From positions 1 through 26,540 of the IMG/VR virus record IMGVR_UViG_3300035698_014748: a stretch of 26,540 bases of DNA. One strand, 5' to 3'. Shown in pieces: positions 22,053-26,540 of the stretch. Below the pieces are notes generated by a model. It saw nothing but the letters and a program-made list of their open reading frames with translations, ran no database searches and was not told the origin of the DNA. Source of the stretch: a virus. The translations under genes and the position numbers were made by a program. The stretch's first letter is position 1, and each line of letters starts with the position of its first letter.

Positions 22053-23042
22053 TTATAACATTTTGTATAAGACTTTGTTATCGAAGTCTAACATATAAGA
22101 CTTAACGGATTCAACTTTTTTGTCTTTCAACGCAAAGTATAACCCAGTGAAGCCCTTAACATCATTTTTTGTTGTTACTTCGAAAACAGCCTCCGCAAAC
22201 TTCTTTCTTTCTTTAGGTTCAATGCTCTTTGGTAATCTAAGGATTAATTCATCCCAAGTTACTTCCAACCTCACTACCAAAGCATCATAACCAACTTTCA
22301 ATTTGAAGATTTCTTCCTTTCTTTCTGGGAAAGTAGCAGCAAATTCTTCAATTTCGTTAGATTTCACAACACCCATGATGTTATGTTCACCAGTTTTACT
22401 TTTCAAGTGATGAACAGCTACATAAGCTGGGTTTTTGATTTTAACCCTATTGAAGTCAGCATCGATTACAACGTAACCTTCTTCACTCCAAGGCATACCT
22501 TCAAAAGTCCTAATTAAAGCACCAGCGTCCATCGCATTGATATCAAAAGCTTTCACTAATGGTACACCATCGAATAGACGTTCAACATCCCTTAATTTTT
22601 CATAATTGAATTCCTCTAATGTATCAACATTTCTAATACCCAATAGAGTAACAGATGATGTTGCGTGAGGTTTAACAACTATATTATATGGTGTTGTTAA
22701 TTCAAATGCATATGCATGTCCTTTTACAAGGAAATCTAAATCAAATGATTCGTTGTTATTTGAGTTAATTCCATTGAATTTACCTCTCATTGAACCAATT
22801 GCATTCCAGAAAAGGTCAGCGAATGTAGTACCAAACTTGTTGTTTACTTCACCGTCAGCCTCTGGTGTACCAGTAGTACCAACACACCATATTTCTTTAT
22901 GCCAATCCCAATATAGTTGAATCATTGAATTATGTACCAAGATACCATTAGCAAAGAAATTATGCGTTTCTTTGGTTTCAATATCGTACCTCTTAGATTT
23001 ACAATCTATTTTCTTTATATTTTTAATTTTAACCACTTCCAT
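22053..23042 (-). CDS. RNA ligase 1-like, C-terminal piece with split-intein C-part, 329 aa
   Basis: Residues 1-38 are an intein C-fragment: RYDIETKETHNFFANGILVH (block F/G) ending in His37-Asn38, followed by the +1 extein Ser39. The extein then gives the rest of a T4 Rnl1-type ligase: SMIQLYWDWHKEIWCVGTTG, motif III YAFELTTPYNIVVKP, motif IV EEGYVVID and motif V VKIKNPAYVAVHHLK, then a helical C-terminus. The N-piece is at 23185-23778. Trans-splicing would give an enzyme of about 389 residues, near T4 Rnl1's 374. A 142-nt relic-bearing gap separates the genes. Confidence 0.93.
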   Translation of the reverse strand: MEVVKIKNIKKIDCKSKRYDIETKETHNFFANGILVHNSMIQLYWDWHKEIWCVGTTGTPEADGEVNNKFGTTFADLFWNAIGSMRGKFNGINSNNNESFDLDFLVKGHAYAFELTTPYNIVVKPHATSSVTLLGIRNVDTLEEFNYEKLRDVERLFDGVPLVKAFDINAMDAGALIRTFEGMPWSEEGYVVIDADFNRVKIKNPAYVAVHHLKSKTGEHNIMGVVKSNEIEEFAATFPERKEEIFKLKVGYDALVVRLEVTWDELILRLPKSIEPKERKKFAEAVFEVTTKNDVKGFTGLYFALKDKKVESVKSYMLDFDNKVLYKML

Positions 23043-23047
23043 ATTAA

Positions 23048-23155
23048 CTATCGTTTTATAATTTCAAACTCATCTAAAGAACAACTCTCACCATCCCATC
23101 TAGGTAGTTCCCCACCATACCCTTTAATTGTATGATACACCCACCATCGTAATGC
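23048..23155 (-). pseudogene. 35-codon gene relic between the split-intein genes
   Basis: Frame open from 23155 to the TAG at 23048, reading ALRWWVYHTIKGYGGELPRW then DGESCSLDEFEIIKR. The composition (Trp, Tyr, Gly, acidic end) is protein-like, but there is no ATG and a TAA lies directly upstream. It may be the tail of a gene once inserted between the two halves; no family recognised. Confidence 0.4.
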
Positions 23156-23184
23156 TTATATAATACCATAATTTACCCATATTA

Positions 23185-23778
23185 TTATTTATTTATTAAA
23201 AATTCATCTTCTTCGGTTAACTCATCTACCCTACGGTAACATTTTAACTTAGGTAACCATACTTTATGATTAGCTGTTAATTTAATAGTGGTACCTTCTT
23301 CTAATTCTATCTCAAACCAGTTATTAATGTTCTTCTTAACGGAATGACCTACTATTTCATCATACACCTCTTCACCTTTCTCAACATCATAAGATAAAAC
23401 CTTACCTGAATATTCTGTTTCACATATTTCCTTTATAGTCATCTCACCATCCTCAGTAATTAATATAGTATCTTCATGGCAACAACCATCTACTTTTTCA
23501 AGTATTCTAGCTGTGTTCCAATCTATCTTAGCGGCATGACCTTCTTGTGTATTGAAGAACTTTCTGAATGCTAAAGACATCACTTTCCATGTATCTCGTT
23601 CAAGTATAAGACCTCTACAATCTTGTACTTCATCAAAACCCATTGGAGATTCCAATTGAGAGTATTTCAGTAAAATTTTCTTATCATGTACGTTACATTT
23701 AAGTTTAAAAGAATCAATTGCTTTAGCAAGTCCGTGTTCCTTAATAAATGTAACGATTTTTAATTCTCTTTTTTCCAT
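23185..23778 (-). CDS. RNA ligase 1-like, N-terminal piece with split-intein N-part, 197 aa
   Basis: Residues 1-98 are the start of a T4 Rnl1-type RNA ligase: DCRGLILERDTWKVMSLAFR, KFFNTQEGHAAKIDW and motif I EKVDG with the nucleotidyl lysine K95. At Cys99 an intein N-fragment begins: block A CCHEDTILITEDG, and block B GTTIKLTANHKVW with the conserved TxxH ending at His171; it ends EFLINK with a real stop. 99 residues is a typical split-intein N-part. Insertion lies directly after KVDG, splitting the catalytic motif from the Ser that starts the other piece. No endonuclease domain is present. Confidence 0.93.
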   Translation of the reverse strand: MEKRELKIVTFIKEHGLAKAIDSFKLKCNVHDKKILLKYSQLESPMGFDEVQDCRGLILERDTWKVMSLAFRKFFNTQEGHAAKIDWNTARILEKVDGCCHEDTILITEDGEMTIKEICETEYSGKVLSYDVEKGEEVYDEIVGHSVKKNINNWFEIELEEGTTIKLTANHKVWLPKLKCYRRVDELTEEDEFLINK

Positions 23779-24080
23779 TATTTCTTATTTTTACTTCTTT
23801 TAACACTATCACTAATTTTCTTTTTATGTTCCTCAGAATGTCTTTTACCTTTTCTATTTTTACTTTGTTTTATTTTTAATTCATTAGCTTTATCAATACC
23901 CATTATTTCTTCATATGTTTTACCTTTATGGGGAGATTCTTTACCTTCATTGGGTATACCATTGTCCCATGAAGCACTTGTAGACCAATCACCATCTTGG
24001 CCTGATGTAGTTGTTTTAGCAGCTGCACCTAATACTATTGTAGTTACTATAAGTAATATTATTGTTAAATATATTCTCAT
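23778..24080 (-). pseudogene. Signal-peptide protein start fused to a homing-endonuclease tail, 100 aa
   Basis: Residues 1-21 are a signal peptide (MRIYLTIILLIVTTIVLGAA), followed by TTTSGQDGDWSTSASWDNGI, a start typical of secreted Bacteroidota surface proteins. At about residue 46 this changes to GKESPHKGKTYEEIMGIDKA and then KRHSEEHKKKISDSVKRSKN, the NUMOD3-type DNA-binding tail of GIY-YIG/HNH homing endonucleases. The endonuclease core and the rest of the secreted protein are missing, so this looks like a deletion between an inserted endonuclease and its target. It ends one base into the RNA ligase start. Confidence 0.75.
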
Positions 24081-24091
24081 ACTAATAAATA

Positions 24092-24134
24092 TTAAAATAA
24101 AGTGTTAGTTGTTAAACCAGACACTTTATTTTAA
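24092..24134 (-). terminator. 14-bp AT-rich hairpin, probable terminator
   Basis: Perfect 14-bp stem (plus-strand TTAAAATAAAGTGT against ACACTTTATTTTAA) with a 15-nt loop. The GGDEF stop codon lies in the stem, and the minus-strand trailing arm ends in T-rich sequence. It separates the GGDEF operon from the fusion relic and ligase N-piece. Confidence 0.6.
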
Positions 24135-24545
24135 TGTTTTTCTAACTAATTTAGCTTCTAGCATTTTACTATCAGCTTTATTAATCGATTCAAACATATC
24201 ATCAGTTAATTCAGCAACACCAATAGTATAGTAGCTATTATTAAAAATAGCGTTACGTCTATTAGTAAATAAAATGAACTCATCACCAGCATAACGCACT
24301 AAGAATTCGTCTTTCAGTACTAGAATACTTTTAATCGCTTCCTTAATATATTCATCACCGAAAGTGTGACCCTTTTTATTAATTTCGTGTAAATCATTAA
24401 TATCGATGAAGAACACCCATTCTTTATCAATTTTATTGATATTTTTATATAACCAATTACGATTCAATAACCCAGTTAATGAATCATGGTAAGCCAAGTA
24501 TTTTAGCTCCTTATAATCACGTATGGTATTTATAATCGAAAACAT
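24126..24545 (-). CDS. GGDEF-domain protein (diguanylate-cyclase-like), 139 aa
   Basis: HDSLTGLLNR (residues 20-29) is the standard opening of GGDEF domains; FIDIND (46-51, metal ligand D48) and INKKGHTFGDEYI (55-67) follow, then RYAGDEF (84-90), where AGDEF is an accepted active-site variant. YTIGVAEL and a final helix complete a compact domain. The guanine-binding loop is one residue shorter than usual (INKKGH for INDxxGH), no RxxD inhibitory site is visible, and there is no sensor domain. It may make cyclic dinucleotides or act as a non-catalytic binder. It overlaps the gene upstream by 29 nt. Confidence 0.85.
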   Translation of the reverse strand: MFSIINTIRDYKELKYLAYHDSLTGLLNRNWLYKNINKIDKEWVFFIDINDLHEINKKGHTFGDEYIKEAIKSILVLKDEFLVRYAGDEFILFTNRRNAIFNNSYYTIGVAELTDDMFESINKADSKMLEAKLVRKTLK

Positions 24546-25283
24546 AGTTAAATTCTTTCTTTGTTAAATGTGTCCAAAAGGACTTATTATTAATATGGAA
24601 CATAACAGCCATACAATCTCTTTTAGGTCGTACAGACAATCTATGTCCCTCTGTGAAGCCTATTGCGTGTTCCCTAAGAAACGGTGCGTGTTGACCTACT
24701 GAGTATTCCCTGAGTTTGACACCAAACTCGGTTAGTGATGCGGCACTCCACAATTCAAATGTAAATTGAATCGCTGGTATCCTTCTAAGTCCTTCTTCTG
24801 AGCAACCGGGTTTACCAGTTGAGTTTCTATAAACACTAAGTGATTTAGCTTTATGGTATTCAACATTTATATTTGACCTTCTCATACCATTAAACTTAAT
24901 GAAAGTTAAAATCACATTAGCCATAGCCAACGGGTCTTTAACTATATCATTATACGGTATAATATATTTAGGCCCAGCATGTCTACCATATTGTCCTATT
25001 AACTTATAATATTTAGTAATCTCAGTATCAAAATTTTCCTTAATGCAGTCATTACAATCACGTAGTAATAGAATGAAAGTATCTTCAGGTGTTATTTCAC
25101 CTTCAATTATCTCATGTCTTTTTACCAAAATAGGGTCTAAATTTCTATCGACACCCAAAGTAATACCATCCCTATCATCAATACACGAGGTATTATGACC
25201 AATAGTTGGGTAACCCGTTAAGAGTTCAATAAAATACCTATTAAAGTATTACCACTATGATTATAACTAACTAAATAATTCAT
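24517..25283 (-). pseudogene. Sulfotransferase-like gene with a frameshift, about 255 aa when joined
   Basis: The start reads MNYLVSYNHSGNTLIGILLN and hits a TAA at 25218-25220; adding one T there (run at 25220-25221) continues as LTGYPTIGHNTSCIDDRDGI and into the long frame ending at 24517. YNHSGNT is in the place of the 5'-phosphosulfate-binding loop of PAPS sulfotransferases, LLLRDCNDCI the 3'-phosphate-binding Arg region, and KYIIPYNDIVKDP the YEDLvkdP motif. The last ~110 residues (STGKPGCSEEGLRRIPAIQF...) are unfamiliar and locally more GC-rich than neighbours. Substrate unknown. Confidence 0.65.
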
Positions 25284-25284
25284 T

Positions 25285-25482
25285 TTAACAATCTTTGCTT
25301 CTATCTACTTGTTGGGTTTGACTAATAGCTAAAAACCTTTGACATACCGGACAGATAATATAATTACCATCACGGAAATCATGTTTAATATCACTATTAT
25401 TATATTCTAACTCAGTACTACAATACCCACAAGTTTTAAGTATTGATTCCCTTTTTCGTGTACCTTTTTTAATTATTTTCAT
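25285..25482 (-). CDS. Small zinc-ribbon protein, 65 aa
   Basis: A basic N-terminus (MKIIKKGTRKRESILK) followed by CGYC (residues 18-21) and CPVC (44-47), a standard two-knuckle zinc ribbon with about 22 residues between. The tail is polar (SQTQQVDRSKDC). Its stop is next to the ATG of the sulfotransferase-like gene (TAAAATG), so the two are co-translated. The function is unknown; possibly nucleic-acid binding. Confidence 0.75.
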   Translation of the reverse strand: MKIIKKGTRKRESILKTCGYCSTELEYNNSDIKHDFRDGNYIICPVCQRFLAISQTQQVDRSKDC

Positions 25483-25531
25483 AATTTCTTATATGTATTT
25501 TTTCACTCACTTTACCTAATGTTTCCATTTG

Positions 25532-26527
25532 TTATAGTTTATGTATCTCACGATACTTGTTTGCGTAATCAATACACACATCTAAACAATTACCACGACA
25601 TATTTTATCCTTGTTACAGTCATGGTTATCAAACCACTCTTTTCGCTCCTTACGCATGTTTGGACCTACTTTACCAACAGCACCACCTTTTTCCCTCATG
25701 TAAATCACACATGGGAAGTGGTAATCACCAGCAATTACTGAATCATCCAAAACTAATGGACACCTCTTGTAATCAGCATCTGTACGACCCCTTACATTTC
25801 TACCTTCAGCAAAATGCGTAATTCTGTAGTTCAAAATTGGATGTGCGTCTCTGATTTCTTGTTCAATTTCATTTAACCTATTAAGTGGTTCATTCCATTG
25901 AGCAGCTGAGATAATTCTAATATCGGCAACACCTAATTCATGAGCAAACCTGATAGTATCTAATGTTTTATCAATATTATCAGGAGAAAATACAGCACCA
26001 ACAGTAACATAACATAATTTTGATATCTCTCTGATGTTATCGATTACTTTTTCCCAAGAACCTTTAACTTCACCAGCCATCTTATCACCATCTTCAGCAC
26101 AACACGCATCTAATGATATAGAAAAATCATTTACCCCGGCTTCGATTAACTCTTTATAAAGCTCTAACTTATTAGAACCATTAGTTGAAATAGCAATCCT
26201 TTTAATCCCTTTTGACTTGGTATATTTGATTATCTCAACAATGTCTTTATGTAGTGTTGGTTCACCACCAGAATACCTAATATTCTCTAATGGACTACTT
26301 TCACACCAATAATCAACATTTTGTTTTATTTCATCTAATGAAAGTTCTTTGATTTTTCTATCACCATAGATTTCATCTTTTAAACCCCTACAATATGGAC
26401 ATTTAAAGTTACAATATTCAGTTATAATCATTTCACATCTTTGCATTTGTGAAACTTCTGAAGTATTTTTAACTCTCTCATCAGAAAGGGTGTAAAACCC
26501 TATTTTGTTTAAATTATCAGTTTTCAT
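25532..26527 (-). CDS. Radical SAM protein with C-terminal Cys-rich (SPASM-like) region, 331 aa
   Basis: The cluster motif is CNFKCPYC (C39, C43, C46), with YSGGEPTLHK (SAM-binding GGEP) and ISTNGSN and SISLDACC strands of the radical SAM barrel. The C-terminus has further cysteines (KRCPLVLDD, FPCVIYM, CNKDKICRGNCLDVC), which probably bind auxiliary iron-sulfur clusters as in SPASM/twitch enzymes that modify peptides or sugars. The substrate is not evident; no precursor peptide was recognised beside it. 49 nt of non-coding AT-rich sequence separate it from the zinc-ribbon gene. The ATG is 13 bases from the window end. Confidence 0.88.
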   Translation of the reverse strand: MKTDNLNKIGFYTLSDERVKNTSEVSQMQRCEMIITEYCNFKCPYCRGLKDEIYGDRKIKELSLDEIKQNVDYWCESSPLENIRYSGGEPTLHKDIVEIIKYTKSKGIKRIAISTNGSNKLELYKELIEAGVNDFSISLDACCAEDGDKMAGEVKGSWEKVIDNIREISKLCYVTVGAVFSPDNIDKTLDTIRFAHELGVADIRIISAAQWNEPLNRLNEIEQEIRDAHPILNYRITHFAEGRNVRGRTDADYKRCPLVLDDSVIAGDYHFPCVIYMREKGGAVGKVGPNMRKERKEWFDNHDCNKDKICRGNCLDVCIDYANKYREIHKL

Positions 26528-26540
26528 ATTATTTATTTTA

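Noticed and set aside
1-26540. tRNA genes, CRISPR arrays, insertion sequences
   Set aside because: No cloverleaf with CCA-end, no regular repeat-spacer pattern and no transposase were seen on either strand.

Overview
This 26.5 kb, AT-rich, densely packed window looks like part of a large tailed phage (or closely related mobile) genome infecting a member of the Bacteroidota. Evidence: gene-dense, mostly minus-strand operons with 1-4 nt start/stop overlaps; many small unknown ORFs; phage-type RNA ligases, a T4-like ATP-dependent DNA ligase and a polynucleotide-kinase-like P-loop protein; and many free-standing homing endonucleases. Promoters fit the Bacteroidota pattern: eight minus-strand promoters read TTG, 20 (once 21) nt, TAnnTTTG, plus a ninth identical in form. 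Starts lack Shine-Dalgarno sequences. No structural (tail, terminase) genes, tRNAs or CRISPR arrays were seen.

Layout. 1-440: a 62-bp perfect inverted repeat around a 112-bp spacer at the window edge, overlapping the 3' end of a small-gene operon. 435-2480: small zinc-ribbon and unknown proteins, an HD-domain hydrolase and a HAD-family phosphatase. 2459-5690: an area rebuilt by homing endonucleases. A GIY-YIG gene sits in front of the HAD gene, behind it is a relic of the HAD start and a relic of a 2H-like gene, then a plus-strand HNH cassette, an intact 2H-like gene and a frameshifted capsid-like small gene. 5689-6498: unknown gene and an N4BP2-like kinase. 6498-11842: an envelope group with a glutamate-receptor-type (GluR0-like) ion channel, acidic membrane protein, Tyr-rich protein, ParB-like protein, PspA/IM30-like coiled coil and a lipoprotein ending in an S74 self-chaperone domain. 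11940-15373: small membrane protein and an RNA ligase gene split in two by a GIY-YIG gene, with an HNH gene in front. 15422-18302: unknowns and a methyltransferase. 18316-20209: DNA ligase and a truncated RlmN-like radical SAM gene. 20296-21032: two plus-strand membrane proteins. 21033-23778: unknowns, then a T4 Rnl1-like RNA ligase encoded in two pieces joined by a naturally split intein inserted at the catalytic KxDG motif. 23778-26527: a signal peptide fused to a homing-endonuclease tail, a GGDEF protein, a frameshifted sulfotransferase-like gene, a zinc ribbon and a radical SAM protein.

How it fits together. Two RNA ligases, a polynucleotide-kinase-like protein, a 2H-phosphoesterase-like protein, HD and HAD hydrolases make a plausible RNA end-repair set that could counter host RNA-cleaving defences (inference). 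Both RNA ligase genes are broken by mobile sequence, one by a split intein and one by a homing endonuclease. The channel/PspA/lipoprotein group suggests manipulation of host membrane potential or envelope stress, and the GGDEF protein suggests interference with cyclic-dinucleotide signalling. At least three genes carry apparent single-base frameshifts, so sequence errors should be excluded before calling them decayed.
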